DNA from: SHZL01 sp963784425
GTDB taxonomy: Bacteria; Pseudomonadota; Gammaproteobacteria; Xanthomonadales; SZUA-36
Reading direction: 5' to 3'
Length of the DNA: 64,000 nt
Assembly: GCA_963784425.1 (NCBI GenBank)
Contig: CAWARM010000006.1
Coordinates: forward strand, 62,001-126,000
The position numbers were made by a program, and so were the translations under genes. The first letter of the stretch is position 1. Every line of letters begins with the position of its first letter. Below the pieces are notes generated by a model, which worked only from the letters and a program-made list of their open reading frames with translations, did not search any database and was not told the DNA's origin. This document shows positions 19,851-29,743 of this stretch, piece by piece.

Positions 19851-20654
19851 ATGCCGCACATTCAACCCGCCATCTTTTTCGGACATGGCAGCCCGATGTA
19901 TGCGATCGAGGAAAATCTCTACACCGCCGCATGGAGGAGCCTGGGCCAGCGCATGAGACTGGGCATCGCAAGGCCGCGCGCCATATTGGCGGTTTCCGCT
20001 CACTGGTTCGTATCGGCAAGCGCCGTGACCATCAACGCTGCACCGCGCACGATCCATGATTTCAGTGGCTTTCCGCGGGAGTTATATGAGGTGCAATATC
20101 CTGCGCCCGGCGACCCGGCCCTCGCCCGCCGGGTGCGGGAATTGCTCGCGCCGATCGACGTGGCGCTCGATGATTCATGGGGTCTGGATCACGGCACGTG
20201 GTCGGTGCTGCGACACGTTTACCCTGATGCCGATGTGCCCATCGTGCAATTGAGCATCGACGCGTCCAAGCCGGCTGCGTTCCACTACCAGATGGGACAA
20301 GCGCTTGCGGCCTTGCGCACGGAAGATATTCTTATTGTCGGTAGCGGCAATATCGTTCACAACCTTCGGCTGTACGACTGGAGTGGAAGGGCAACTGCAC
20401 CTGATCCGTGGGCCGCCCGTTTCGAGCAGCTCGCAAAGGAATACATCCTCGCGGATGATCACGCGGCACTGATCAGTTATGAAAAATCAGGGCCGGACGC
20501 GCGGCTCTCCATTCCAACCCCTGAACATTACCTGCCGCTGCTGTATGTGCTCGGCAGCAAAGCACCCGGCGATGTCGTGCGCTTTCCGGTCGAAGGCATA
20601 GAAGGGGGATCGATTTCGATGCTCGCCGTGGAGTTGGGCGGCAGCCAGGGCTGA
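19851..20654 (+). CDS. 4,5-DOPA dioxygenase extradiol-like protein (DODA/LigB family)
   Basis: A class III extradiol ring-cleavage dioxygenase homologue of about 267 residues. Iron-site motifs are visible: FFGHGSPM near the N-terminus, SAHWF, LDHGTWSVLRH and GSGNIVHNLR, as in YgiD/DODA proteins. These cleave catecholic substrates such as DOPA. It lies 17 bp after the pirin gene, so the two are probably co-transcribed under the divergent LysR. ATG 19851 is used; a TTG 15 bp earlier (19836) is possible and neither has a strong ribosome binding site. Confidence 0.88.
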   Translation: MPHIQPAIFFGHGSPMYAIEENLYTAAWRSLGQRMRLGIARPRAILAVSAHWFVSASAVTINAAPRTIHDFSGFPRELYEVQYPAPGDPALARRVRELLAPIDVALDDSWGLDHGTWSVLRHVYPDADVPIVQLSIDASKPAAFHYQMGQALAALRTEDILIVGSGNIVHNLRLYDWSGRATAPDPWAARFEQLAKEYILADDHAALISYEKSGPDARLSIPTPEHYLPLLYVLGSKAPGDVVRFPVEGIEGGSISMLAVELGGSQG

Positions 20655-20671
20655 ACAATGCGCTGGAGTGA

Positions 20672-20710
20672 TGGGGTCAGAGTAGAGTGCCGGAGTAGAG
20701 TGCCAGAGTA
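20672..20710 (+). repeat. RAYT-associated GGGGTCAGAGTA repeat copy
   Basis: TGGGGTCAGAGTAGAGTGCC is followed by two more imperfect copies of the GAGTAGAGTGCC word. It shares the terminal motif of the REP-like palindrome at 15975-16081. It lies in the 168-bp gap after the DODA gene and shows that the family was mobile in this genome. Confidence 0.7.
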
Positions 20711-20822
20711 ACCGGACTGGTGGCCCTGGAGAATGAACCCTGGCTCAATTGCTTTCCATGAGTTTAGCGCCTAGGCTGTGTTAATCAATGAGTTACCGCG
20801 ACGTCCGTCGCAAGGAAACTCT

Positions 20823-23800
20823 GTGGAGCTGATCGTTTTTCTGCTCGCAATTGGGCTTATCTACTACACCGCCGATGCCAGAAAACGCATCGAAGAACTC
20901 ACCCGTCGCCTCGGCGAAGTCGAACGCGAAGTCTTCGGGCGGTTCGGGCTGAAAAAAGGCGCCTTGCCAACCCCTGCCGCCGAGCCGCAGATCGCACCAC
21001 CGGTCGAACCGCACGTCGAACCACACGTCGAACCAGGGGCACCGATCCCTTTGCAAGTCACTGCCTCCACGCAAGTCATTCCGCCGCCGGTCAGACCAAT
21101 CCCGGACACGGCTTGGCCCTCTGAACCCACGGTAACTTCGCCTCGCGCCAGGCCCCGGTCCCCGCCGCGCTCCATAGCGCCTGAGGTCAACTGGGAACAA
21201 TTCATGGGCGTCAAAGGCTTCGCGTGGCTCGGTGGCTTCGCGCTGTTCCTTGGTGTCGCGTTCTTCATCAAGTACTCCTTCGATAACAATCTCATCTCGC
21301 CGCAACTCCGCGCTGCCATCGGTTTCCTTACCGGCCTCAGCCTGCTGGTCGGGCGGCGTTGTCATGTCGGGGAGAAAATTCCAGACCCTCTCGCAAACGC
21401 TTAGTGCCACCGGCATAGTGGTTCTTTATGCCGTCACGTTCGCGTGCCACTCGATCTACCACTTTGAATTCTTCGGGCAGATTCCCACGTTCCTGCTCAT
21501 GGCCATCATCACGACCACGGCTTTTCTGCTGGCCACGCGGCTCAATGCTCTAGTCGTCGCCATCCTCGGGATGCTCGGCGGATTTCTTACGCCCATCCTG
21601 CTTTCGACTGGCCAGGACAATCCGTTTGGCCTGTTCGGCTACATCGCCATTCTCGACGTCGGACTGATTCTCGTCGCGTTGCACCGCCGCTGGTATTTCC
21701 TTACCGCGCTTGCCGCCGCCGGCACGGCGTTCATGCAGGTCAGCTGGGCGGGCAAATTCTTCACCAGCGAAAAGTATTTCGAAGGCAACAAAATCCTCAT
21801 TGCCCTCGCGGTGCTGCTTGGTTTCAACGCGCTTTGGCTCGCCGCGAACTGGTGGGCCAAACATCGCTCTCAATCCAACGACTGGCTCGCCCGCAGCAAC
21901 CTCGGGCTTGCCTCCATCGCGCTCGCGTTTACTGTGTTCTTCTTCACCTTCGCACCGCTCGCTGCGCGCCCCGTGTTGCTGTTCAGCTTCGTGTTCCTGA
22001 TTGATCTTGGCGTTGCCGCGCTGGCCCGGCTCGATGCCCGGACCGAATCTGCCCCGCCCCTCACCGGTCTTGCCGTGTTCGCCCTGCTCGCACTGTGGAC
22101 CAGCCAGCACTTGACCAACGAACTGCTAACCGCCGGCCTCGTGTTCTACTTCATCTTCGCCGTGTTCCACTCCGTGTTGCCCGCGGTGCTGCGACGCCGG
22201 CAAGGCGCGACCACTGCGAGCCTGAACTGGGATCATTTATTCCCGCCGCTCGCGTTGCTGCTCGTGATCGTGCCTATCTTCAACCTGGCCGAGCCCTCCT
22301 TCCTGGTCTGGCCGTTTGTGCTGCTCGTGGACCTGCTCGCCATCGCGCTGGCCGCGTTGACGGCCACGCTGGCTCCGGTGCTCCTCGTGCTGCTGCTCAC
22401 TCTCGTAGCGACCGGCGCACTCATATTCAGGATTCCATCCGACCTCACCGGTCTGCCGACTTTGTTATTCCTGCTTGGCGCGTTTGCTGTCTTTTTTGTC
22501 TGCGCCAGTGTGTGGCTGGTGCGCAAAGTCCAGCCCGATGCGCTCAAGTCCGGTCTGAAACTCACCGGCAGTCTCGATGATCCCGAAATGCTCGGCGCAT
22601 TGCTGCCCGCCAGTTCCGCGGCACTGCCCTTCCTGCTGCTCATCATGGTCACGCTGCGGCTGCCCCTCGCCGACCCGTCGCCCGTATTTGGACTCGCGCT
22701 GCTGCTCGTTGTGCTGCTGCTCGGCCTTACCACTCTGTTCGCACTGGACGCGCTCCCTCTGGTCGGGCTGGCCGGTGTATTCCTGCTGGAATGTGCGTGG
22801 TACTTCAACCGCTTCGAGCTCATGAATTCCAGCATTTCTCCGGCGCTGCCGCTGACCTGGTACCTGGTTTTCCTCGGCGTGTTCGCGTTGTTCCCGTTCC
22901 TGTTCCTGAAGAAATTCTCGGCCAGGACCTGGCCATGGGCCGCCGCTGCACTGGTTGGTCCGGCGCAGTTCCTGCTCGTCTTCCGCCTGGTGAAAATGGC
23001 CTGGCCAAACTCCGTGATGGGTCTTCTGCCCGCCGTGTTTGCGATTCCTGCACTGTTGAGCCTCGTCGTCGTGCTGGTGAAAATCCCCGTCGAAAGCAAG
23101 GCACGCCTCACGCAGATCGCTTGGTTTGGTGGCGTGGCGCTGTTCTTCATTACGCTGATCTTCCCGGTTCAGTTCGATCGCCAATGGATTACGCTTGGCT
23201 GGGCGCTCGAAGGCGTGGCGCTGCTGTGGCTGTTCCATCGCGTACCGCATCCGGGGCTGCGGCTCACGGGCTTCGTGCTGCTTGTCGATTGCGTTCGGAC
23301 GGCTGGCGCTGAACACCGGGGTGCTCTATTACCACTCACGGAGCGCCACGCCGATTTTTAACTGGTACCTCTACACCTACGGCATAGTGACGATTTGCCT
23401 GTTCCTTGGCGCCAAACTGCTCGCGCCGCCGCGTAATGTCATTTTTAAATCCAATGTGCAGCCCATCCTCGCTGCGCTCGGCGTGGTGCTGGCGTTTCTC
23501 CTGATGAACATTGAGATCGCTGATTATTTCAGCGCGCCCGGCTCGACGCTCACCTTTCAATTCAGCGGCAACTTCGCGCGCGACATGAGCTATTCCATTG
23601 GCTGGGGCTTGTTCGCACTCGTGCTGCTGGTCATCGGCATCATCAAAGCCATACCCGCAGTGCGCTATGCCGCGATGACCTTGCTGTGCGTGACGCTGCT
23701 CAAGCTGTTCTTCCACGACCTCGCCCGGCTCGGCCCGCTGCACCGCATCGGAGCGTTCGTCGGCGTTGCAGTCATTGCGATGCTCGCGTCTTTCGCTTAT

Positions 23801-23860
23801 CAAAGGTTTTTCAATGCTGCTGACAAAGCCAGGGGCAACCCTTTAAAAAACCTGGTCTGA
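20823..23860 (+). CDS. DUF2339 polytopic membrane protein, two single-base frameshifts
   Basis: A large inner-membrane protein of the DUF2339 family. It has an N-terminal helix (VELIVFLLAIGLIYYTAD), a coiled-coil stretch, a Pro-rich linker (about residues 55-120), then more than 20 hydrophobic segments. The GTG start at 20823 has an AAGGAA site. The frame breaks near 21352, where one extra G in GGGCGG turns LVGGVVMS into a run-on. It breaks again near 23287, where one extra G disrupts VLLVIAFGRLAL. Removing both bases gives a continuous protein of about 1010 residues. Function of the family is unknown. Two clean single-base insertions in an otherwise well-preserved gene suggest either recent inactivation or base-calling error. 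Confidence 0.8.
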
Positions 23861-23906
23861 AAGCATCGACTCAACAAGGCTGCCGAAGCCATCGCAACAG
23901 GATTGG

Positions 23907-24233
23907 TTATTCGCGTGGCGGATTAATTTTCTTGTCTAGCGCGGCCGCTTCGGCTTGTGCTGCGGCGAGGTCTTCCGGCGTGAGTTGCAGCGCAACTTTA
24001 TCCCTTTTTGCCACAGCAACATCGTATCCATTCTTCACAGCAATCCACAACCATATATACGCCTGTTTGTAATCCTGCGGTACATCGTTGCCAAAGTAGT
24101 ATGCCTCACCCAAATCATACTGGTCGATGACATCCCCCTGTTCGGCCTTGGCGATCATATCTTCAAGCTCGCCCGCTGCAAGCGGGTTGCACAATGCGGC
24201 GAACAGTAATGCCAAGGCAAGCAGGCGATTCAT
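23907..24233 (-). CDS. Small secreted Sel1-repeat protein
   Basis: About 108 residues with a signal peptide (LLALALLFAALCNPLAAG), then one to two Sel1-like (TPR-type) repeats containing KAEQGDVIDQYDLGEAYYFG and QDYKQAYIWLWIAVKNG. It ends in an Ala/Glu-rich helix (LTPEDLAAAQAEAAAL). Sel1 proteins are periplasmic or outer-membrane-linked scaffolds. ATG 24233 gives the best signal peptide; a start three codons earlier at 24242 is also possible. Confidence 0.78.
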   Translation of the reverse strand: MNRLLALALLFAALCNPLAAGELEDMIAKAEQGDVIDQYDLGEAYYFGNDVPQDYKQAYIWLWIAVKNGYDVAVAKRDKVALQLTPEDLAAAQAEAAALDKKINPPRE

Positions 24234-24346
24234 CTCATCCATCACCCCAGGCGGTTAATCCGGCCTGCAGTGAGCCTACGCCGTCTCCATTCAGTACACA
24301 ACTGCCAGGCTGGTCAGAATGCGCGAGCAAACGAGGAGTTACAAAC

Positions 24347-25273
24347 TCATCCCTCCACTCTGGCCGTGAAGAGTCCCAGCGAGATGTACTTGTCGCACAC
24401 GACGTCGGCGTAGCGGGGGGAAAAGAAGCGCCCCACGGAGTACACCGTGCCACCCCGCATGGTCTTGGCGGTGATGCCTGGAAAGAGCGCCAGCACTGCG
24501 TTCATTTGCCGGTCGCTCTGGGGCACGATGATGACCTCGTGCATGCCTTCATCGCCGGCAGCGGACACGTATCCTGTGATCATGCCGCTGATCTCCTCAA
24601 GGACCAGTTCTTCCTCCGGTGAGACCCGACCATCCGCCATTACGAAGATCTTCAAAACGTCCAGAAGCTCGGACGCCTGGTCGGCTGGAGGGGACACCTT
24701 CAGGTAGTCTTCCACGCTCCTGCGCAGGCCGATCGCGTCACCGTCATGTTCCACCGCACCCTCCGTGAGATTCGGGGGATCCAGGTGCCAGTGCCTGGCG
24801 AACTCCCGGATCATCTCGATTTCCCGTGCATCGATATGCCGGTCGACGCTCGCCATCGCCTCGAACACGCGGATTAGGTGGTGCGCGCCTGCGGGCTGGA
24901 CCAGGGCCTTGAGCAGGTTCGCGGACTCCTTGCGTTCGAGGTTCAGCGCCCGGGTAAAAAGCTGCAGGAAGGTTTGTCCACGCAGCTCGGTCACCCACAG
25001 ACCCGCCCCAACCATGACGAAGACGAGGCCGGTGATGATGCCGATCCCGGTCTTGCCGGCCGCCGCCCAGTTGTGGTCGACGAGTACGAACTCGATGAGG
25101 AAGGGAAACCCTGTCGCCAGGCCAAGCAGCGCCGCTGAGATGGAAATGCTCTCCGCCACGTCCTTTCTCGTTCTGCGGGACCAAAGTTTGTTGATGATGA
25201 GATAGCTGCTGATGGCAGCGATGAGCACGCTCAGCTCCACCAGGACCTCGTTCAGGGCCAGAAACGTTTCCAT
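24347..25273 (-). CDS. Membrane protein with TerB-like C-terminal domain
   Basis: A 308-residue protein with three predicted helices in the first 115 residues (LSVLIAAISSYLIINKLW; ISISAALLGLATGFPFLIEF; GIGIITGLVFVMVGAGLWV). A cytoplasmic all-helical region follows. Two stretches read like TerB/DjlA acidic helix pairs: ASVDRHIDAREIEMIREFAR and VMADGRVSPEEELVLEEISG. The last 70 residues form a separate basic/hydrophobic domain. TerB-type domains bind metal and recur in membrane-stress modules; the actual role here is unknown. GGAGAG precedes the ATG. Confidence 0.6.
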   Translation of the reverse strand: METFLALNEVLVELSVLIAAISSYLIINKLWSRRTRKDVAESISISAALLGLATGFPFLIEFVLVDHNWAAAGKTGIGIITGLVFVMVGAGLWVTELRGQTFLQLFTRALNLERKESANLLKALVQPAGAHHLIRVFEAMASVDRHIDAREIEMIREFARHWHLDPPNLTEGAVEHDGDAIGLRRSVEDYLKVSPPADQASELLDVLKIFVMADGRVSPEEELVLEEISGMITGYVSAAGDEGMHEVIIVPQSDRQMNAVLALFPGITAKTMRGGTVYSVGRFFSPRYADVVCDKYISLGLFTARVEG

Positions 25274-25407
25274 GCAACTCTCCGCCGGGAGGGAATCGCA
25301 AGGTTACTCGAATGTCGTGCGAACACCAACAACACCATAATTTTGTCTTTGGAGGCACTTTCCAGTATTCTGGTGTCGGGTAAGGGGGCTTGCCACAAGG
25401 GGGATTT

Positions 25408-25974
25408 ATGCTTTTCTATTCATTCACTGGCCGTGTTCTCGGCCTTGTTAGCTGTTGTGTTGTCCTGTCACTTGATTGTGGTGGCCTGCTCGCTGCCGAT
25501 GACTCCGCATCGCCAAAATATGCCGAGGTGGCAATTAAATACAAAGCGGAAGGGTTAGCGGGCTTCCGTCTCGCTGAATATAAAGACGAACTGCTTGAAT
25601 GCAGTGCGCTGGCCGCCGTGCATACCTTGATCGGCGACAACATTGGCGAGGATGAGGGCTCAGAAGTTCGCAAAACCCTGGACAAAGACTATTGGATTGA
25701 AGTCAGCCATGACTACCTGTCACTGGCCCAGGAAGCCAGCGGCACTGAAAATCTGGTCTCCGAAGTCGGGATTCAAATCCGGGGCCTTTTTGCCGAATGG
25801 CGACGCCTGACGGAGACTGAAGTCACTGCCGAAGATTGGGTCGGCTGGTATGAACTCACCGACCAATGTGACACCTGGCGCCCGGCGAAACCTACCCACT
25901 CGTATTACAGCAGAGGAAGGGAACCGACCGCCAATCAAAATCACGCAAGCAAAGTGGCCATGGCGTCGGAGTAA
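25408..25974 (+). CDS. Hypothetical exported protein
   Basis: A 188-residue product not recognised. The N-terminus is hydrophobic (about residues 5-28) and ends near GGLLAADD, consistent with a signal peptide. The rest is acidic and helical, with two Cys (LLECSAL; LTDQCDTW) that could form a disulfide. ATG 25408 has an AGGGGG site; an in-frame TTG at 25390 is unlikely. It is convergent with the decarboxylase gene with a gap of only 7 bp. Confidence 0.6.
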   Translation: MLFYSFTGRVLGLVSCCVVLSLDCGGLLAADDSASPKYAEVAIKYKAEGLAGFRLAEYKDELLECSALAAVHTLIGDNIGEDEGSEVRKTLDKDYWIEVSHDYLSLAQEASGTENLVSEVGIQIRGLFAEWRRLTETEVTAEDWVGWYELTDQCDTWRPAKPTHSYYSRGREPTANQNHASKVAMASE

Positions 25975-25981
25975 ACGAGGA

Positions 25982-27403
25982 TTACTTGACCACCAGCACC
26001 GTTTCCAACATTGGGTCGCCGCAATAGGCGATGCGGGTACCGCTGGCAGCTTCTTCTTGCAGTGCAGCCAACACATCGGCCTGGATACATTCCCCCGGTG
26101 CCAGCGCCGGCACGCCAGGCGGGTAGGGAGCCGCTGTTTCTGCCGCGATGCGGCCGATTGCCTGATCTGCCGGTACCCGTTCGTGGTCCGCGAAGAAAGC
26201 ATCGCGCGGGGACATGGCGGTTTCAGCCTTGACCGTCCAGGCCATGATGGGCACCATCGGCCGCGGCGTACCGCGGTGTTGTTCCACGGCATGGATGATT
26301 TCAGTCACCATGAGATCAATGTTTTGCTCCGTGTCGGCCAGCGTGATCACAGGGCAAAAAGTATCCCGATCGGCGAACTCCAGGTGAATGCCACGCTGCT
26401 CCAATACATCCGCAACGATATGACCATCTGCGCCAGTGCCAAACAAGGTGAGGACGATTTTAGTGGGATCGTGCATATACAAGGCAGGCGAGCGTTCGGC
26501 GATCTCACTGCCAATCACGCCCAGTCCCGGCACCTGCCGAAATCGCCGGCGGGCTTTTTCGGCCCAGCGGATGGCATTGCCCAATAGTTCCTCACCCCGT
26601 TCCTGCAGCAAGCCCCGGGCGCGGTCAATGGAAGCGAGTATGGCCCCGGACGGGCTGGTGGTGTGTAAACCTTCGAAGGCAGCTTCAAGTCGCTCCAGGT
26701 TCAGATAGTTTCCTTGCGCCAGCACCATCGATGACTGCGTAAAGCCGGTGAGGTGCTTATGCATGCTGGTCACCAGCACATCAGCCCCGGCCTGGATGGC
26801 ATGCGGCGGTAGTTCGGGGTGGAAACCCAGGTGTGCGCCCCAGGCGGCATCCACCACAAGAGGTATTCCGTGGCTGTGCGCCAATACAGCAATCGCGCCT
26901 ACATCTGAAACGCCGCCTACGTAACTGGGCTCAACCAGCATAACGGCGCGTGCATCCGGGTGCCTGTGCAACGCTGCCCTGATGCGCTCCACCGGCATGC
27001 CGGCAGTAAGGCCGGTTGCGGCGTCGATATTCGGCCGTACCCAGACCGGTTCAAGTCCAGCCAGCACCAGGCCAAAGAACATGGACTTGTGCAGCGTGCG
27101 GGCAACAATCACTTTGTCTCCCGGCTTGCCAACACTCAGGGCCATGGCCTGGTTGCCGTGGGTGGAACCCTGCACCGAGTAGCGGCACCAGTCTGCACCC
27201 CACATGTCAGCGGCAATGCGCTGGGCGCCTTGCAGGAGTTTGCGAGACACCCGCCGGTCCTCGACACCTCCCCAATGCGGGACGTCCTGCGCCAACAGGT
27301 CGTCGACCAGCGCGGGGTTGCGTTTGTGTCCGGGCGTGGTGAAAGGTGTTCCAGAATTAGCCAGAAAATGCCGGTAGGCATCGTACAGTGGGGTATTACT
27401 CAT
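25982..27403 (-). CDS. Orn/Lys/Arg decarboxylase, PLP fold type I
   Basis: A 473-residue PLP-dependent decarboxylase of the short (non-wing) Orn/Lys/Arg family, as in Bacillus SpeA/YaaO. It opens with the family block TPLYDAYRHFLANSGTPFTTPGHKRNP. The PLP site is VDAAWGAHLGFH, with the Schiff-base Lys216 in TSMHKHLTGFTQ. The C-terminal domain carries APYPPGVPALAPGE. The product would be a polyamine precursor (agmatine, cadaverine or putrescine); the substrate is not resolved. ATG 27403 is preferred over TTG 27418. Confidence 0.88.
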   Translation of the reverse strand: MSNTPLYDAYRHFLANSGTPFTTPGHKRNPALVDDLLAQDVPHWGGVEDRRVSRKLLQGAQRIAADMWGADWCRYSVQGSTHGNQAMALSVGKPGDKVIVARTLHKSMFFGLVLAGLEPVWVRPNIDAATGLTAGMPVERIRAALHRHPDARAVMLVEPSYVGGVSDVGAIAVLAHSHGIPLVVDAAWGAHLGFHPELPPHAIQAGADVLVTSMHKHLTGFTQSSMVLAQGNYLNLERLEAAFEGLHTTSPSGAILASIDRARGLLQERGEELLGNAIRWAEKARRRFRQVPGLGVIGSEIAERSPALYMHDPTKIVLTLFGTGADGHIVADVLEQRGIHLEFADRDTFCPVITLADTEQNIDLMVTEIIHAVEQHRGTPRPMVPIMAWTVKAETAMSPRDAFFADHERVPADQAIGRIAAETAAPYPPGVPALAPGECIQADVLAALQEEAASGTRIAYCGDPMLETVLVVK

Positions 27404-27542
27404 TCTATCGAGGCTCAACTTCCCTATGCATGGATTTTACATCTTGCCACATGGCAGTTATTCACGTTCGACGAATATTTGGGTAATCAGGGCATCACGT
27501 AGGTTTGCTGTGACATTTGCGTCCCCGCGCTTTCGCGATTTG

Positions 27543-27586
27543 TGGATGGGGCGGGTTTATCAAACTGCCGATATGCGGATTTTCAG
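27543..27586 (+). repeat. tRNA-Phe-like motif left of the cassette remnant (possible att scar)
   Basis: It ends in AACTGCCGATATGCGGATTT TCAG, which matches the T-arm to anticodon part of the minus-strand tRNA-Phe at 31048-31071 at 22 of 24 positions. Its first 37 bases also resemble 29645-29681. It could be the left scar of an older integration at tRNA-Phe. It lies in the 570-bp gap before the monooxygenase gene, which otherwise holds only a run of nine A residues and the cassette remnant. Confidence 0.55.
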
Positions 27587-27699
27587 CAGGTAAGGTTGTG
27601 TCAAAAAAAAACGGGTAAACACGGGAAAATTAGGAAGACATTGACACAAATTTGACACAGCAGAGACGAAAATAACCACACTTCTAACAGTTCCTCTGT

Positions 27700-27880
27700 T
27701 GGGCCGCAACAGAACATGGTCTGCAACTATCGCCCAATCAGCGGTTCAGGTTTTGATTTCCTGGGCACTGTTGCGGTGCTGGATCGCCCACGCGTTGTTT
27801 GGCAACGGTGGGCAGATGTTTAATCCAGATATGGCTACCACTTATCGATCCATCGCAAGACTCGCTAGTCGCTGGCGAAT
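27700..27880 (+). pseudogene. Decayed copy of the two-gene tRNA-Phe cassette
   Basis: About 180 bp similar to the junction of the two intact genes at 30150-30260. One frame reads CWIAHALFGNGGQMFNPDMA, matching RWISLALSSNGGKIFKPEMA of the intact first gene. The next frame reads LIDPSQDSLVAG, matching MIDPFQNSQTLA at the start of the intact second gene. About 42 of 61 bases match across the best part. Both genes are truncated, and the start of the monooxygenase gene lies immediately to the right. Confidence 0.65.
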
Positions 27881-27973
27881 TAGGCGGCAAGTGCAGTGGG
27901 ATAAGTGGTTTACCTCAAGGACAAATACCAATTGAAAACCCAGAACAATTTGAAGATCAGAGAATCAGGGTCA

Positions 27974-29506
27974 ATGCCATCAAAAGAGACAGCACGGGGC
28001 GGTAATACACAAGAAGACGCTAGATATTTTGAGACCGTGATTATCGGTACAGGATTTTCAGGTCTGCTGGCGGCTATCCGTTTGCAGAAAAAGCATTGTA
28101 ATGACTTTGTCTTGTTGGAAAGAAGCTCTGAGTTAGGCGGAACCTGGCAGGTCAACTCCTACCCCGGAGCCGAGGTCGATATTCCGACCAGCCTCTATTC
28201 CATCTCATTTATTGCCTACCCGTTCAGGAAAACCTTTTCCCCGCAAAGTGAATTGCTCGAGTATACGAACCATATCATCGATAAATTCGGCTTGAGAAAA
28301 CAGGCAAAAACGAACCAGGCGGTCACAAGACTCACTTATGACGAGAGCGCTTGTTTGTGGCATGTGGAGACCGAATCGGGCGAAAGTTATTCTGCCCGCT
28401 TTGTTATCGACACCAGTGGTGTGCTGGCGAACCCGCATATTCCCAATATTAAAGGTGCGGAAACCTTCAAAGGACCGATATTCCACGCCGGACAGTGGGA
28501 TCACTCTGTCTCTTATGCAGGAAAACGTGTCGCAGTTATCGGTTCGGGATGTTCAGGGGCCCAGATCGTTCCCGCCATTGCCGACAAGGTTTCCAGATTG
28601 ACCCTGTTCATGGGCAAGGCACAGTGGATCCTTTCACGTTCAGACCGGAATTACAGTGCTGCAGAGCGTTTCGTTCGAACCCTGCCGGGCATCCGGCACC
28701 TCATCCGTATGCTCGTCTTTATCTTTTATGACATGAGGTTTGTTGCGTTTCGCCGCTATCCCGGGACCTCAGTAATCAGTCAGTTCATAAAAGGCTATTA
28801 CCGGAGAAAGCTGAAAAAGAATCTCGAAAAATACATTAAAGACGACACTTTACGTCAGCATATGATGCCCGATTACGAATTGGGCTGCCGGCGAGTCATA
28901 CCGACAAATGCCTACCTTCCCGCGCTGGCCCGTGAAAATGTCGATGTGGATATCAGCGGAATTGAATGCATCACGCCCCAGGGCATTAAAACCAGGGATG
29001 GCAAGGAGATACCCCTGGACGTCATTGTCTACGCCACGGGATATTTTGCCTATTCGAATATGAAAAAGGCGCTGACGTTTGAGGTGTATGGCCTGGGTGG
29101 CCGGAACCTCAACAGCGAATGGGAAAAAGAGGCCGTCTCTTATAAGGGCATCACCGTTTCAGGTTACCCAAACTATTTTAAAGTAAACGGACCGAACACA
29201 GGCACTGGCCACAGCTCGCAAATATCTTATATGGAGGTGGCGACCGACTATATCGTTCAAGCCATTTGCGCCGTGAAACGAGATAAAAGCATCAAAGCCA
29301 TCGATGCCAAACGCAATCTTCAGGACGAATACGTCGCCAGGATGCGAGAAAAGATGCAAAAGACCGTCTGGCAGAATGCCACTTGCACCGCCTTCTACAG
29401 AAAGAACATGACCGAAGAAGTGACCAGCCTGTCGCCGGAACCGGCGACCGGGTTTATCTTTTCACGCAAGTGGTTTCACTTGGGTGATTACCATTTATTG
29501 AAGTGA
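27974..29506 (+). CDS. Flavin-containing (type I Baeyer-Villiger) monooxygenase
   Basis: A 510-residue NAD(P)H- and FAD-dependent monooxygenase. The FAD Rossmann motif is GTGFSGL (about residues 25-31), followed by GGTWQVNSYPGAEVD. The Baeyer-Villiger fingerprint FxGxxxHxxxWD is exact (FKGPIFHAGQWD). The NADPH Rossmann motif is VIGSGCSGAQ, and the late ATGYF motif is present. Such enzymes insert oxygen next to ketones or oxidise heteroatoms. ATG 27974 follows CAGGGTC; an in-frame GTG at 27905 would add 23 residues. Codon use is AT-richer than neighbouring genes and the gene sits among tRNA-associated repeats, so acquisition by transfer is likely. Confidence 0.88.
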   Translation: MPSKETARGGNTQEDARYFETVIIGTGFSGLLAAIRLQKKHCNDFVLLERSSELGGTWQVNSYPGAEVDIPTSLYSISFIAYPFRKTFSPQSELLEYTNHIIDKFGLRKQAKTNQAVTRLTYDESACLWHVETESGESYSARFVIDTSGVLANPHIPNIKGAETFKGPIFHAGQWDHSVSYAGKRVAVIGSGCSGAQIVPAIADKVSRLTLFMGKAQWILSRSDRNYSAAERFVRTLPGIRHLIRMLVFIFYDMRFVAFRRYPGTSVISQFIKGYYRRKLKKNLEKYIKDDTLRQHMMPDYELGCRRVIPTNAYLPALARENVDVDISGIECITPQGIKTRDGKEIPLDVIVYATGYFAYSNMKKALTFEVYGLGGRNLNSEWEKEAVSYKGITVSGYPNYFKVNGPNTGTGHSSQISYMEVATDYIVQAICAVKRDKSIKAIDAKRNLQDEYVARMREKMQKTVWQNATCTAFYRKNMTEEVTSLSPEPATGFIFSRKWFHLGDYHLLK

Positions 29507-29518
29507 AGTGCTTGAAAG

Positions 29519-29536
29519 ATGGTGGCCAGGGGCAGA
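29519..29536 (+). repeat. 18-bp copy of the tRNA-Phe 3' end (att-like direct repeat)
   Basis: ATGGTGGCCAGGGGCAGA is identical to 31025-31042, which is the 3' acceptor/CCA end of tRNA-Phe plus one flanking base. The two copies bound a 1.5-kb segment holding the two uncharacterised genes. This is the standard footprint of integration at a tRNA 3' end. Confidence 0.75.
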
Positions 29537-29644
29537 CAAACCTGACGGGATCAGATTTGGCCGCTCCCACACATCCATGTGCTTCGCGGCACCTGTGCGG
29601 CCTGCTCAATGGACGAACGAAGTTCGCCCGAAGGGCGAGCCCCA

Positions 29645-29681
29645 TGGATGGGGCGAGTCAATCTAACTGCCGACACTACGA
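29645..29681 (+). repeat. Second tRNA-Phe-like motif upstream of the intact cassette
   Basis: TGGATGGGGCGAGTCAATCT AACTGCCGACACTACGA resembles 27543-27579 over its whole length and also the T-arm side of tRNA-Phe (AACTGCCGACAC). It lies 63 bp before the start of the first cassette gene. Both cassette copies therefore have the same leader motif. A GCCCC-ATGGAT-GGGGC hairpin overlaps its left side. Confidence 0.5.
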
Positions 29682-29743
29682 CTCGGTAACCTTCCTCGGG
29701 CATACTTACCAAATCGAAAGCGAAATTCAGGGAAATTTCAGAC

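Noticed and set aside
27419..27542. Possible small gene between the decarboxylase and the tRNA-Phe-like motif
   Set aside because: No frame with a start, ribosome binding site and sensible composition is present; it appears to be only an intergenic promoter region.
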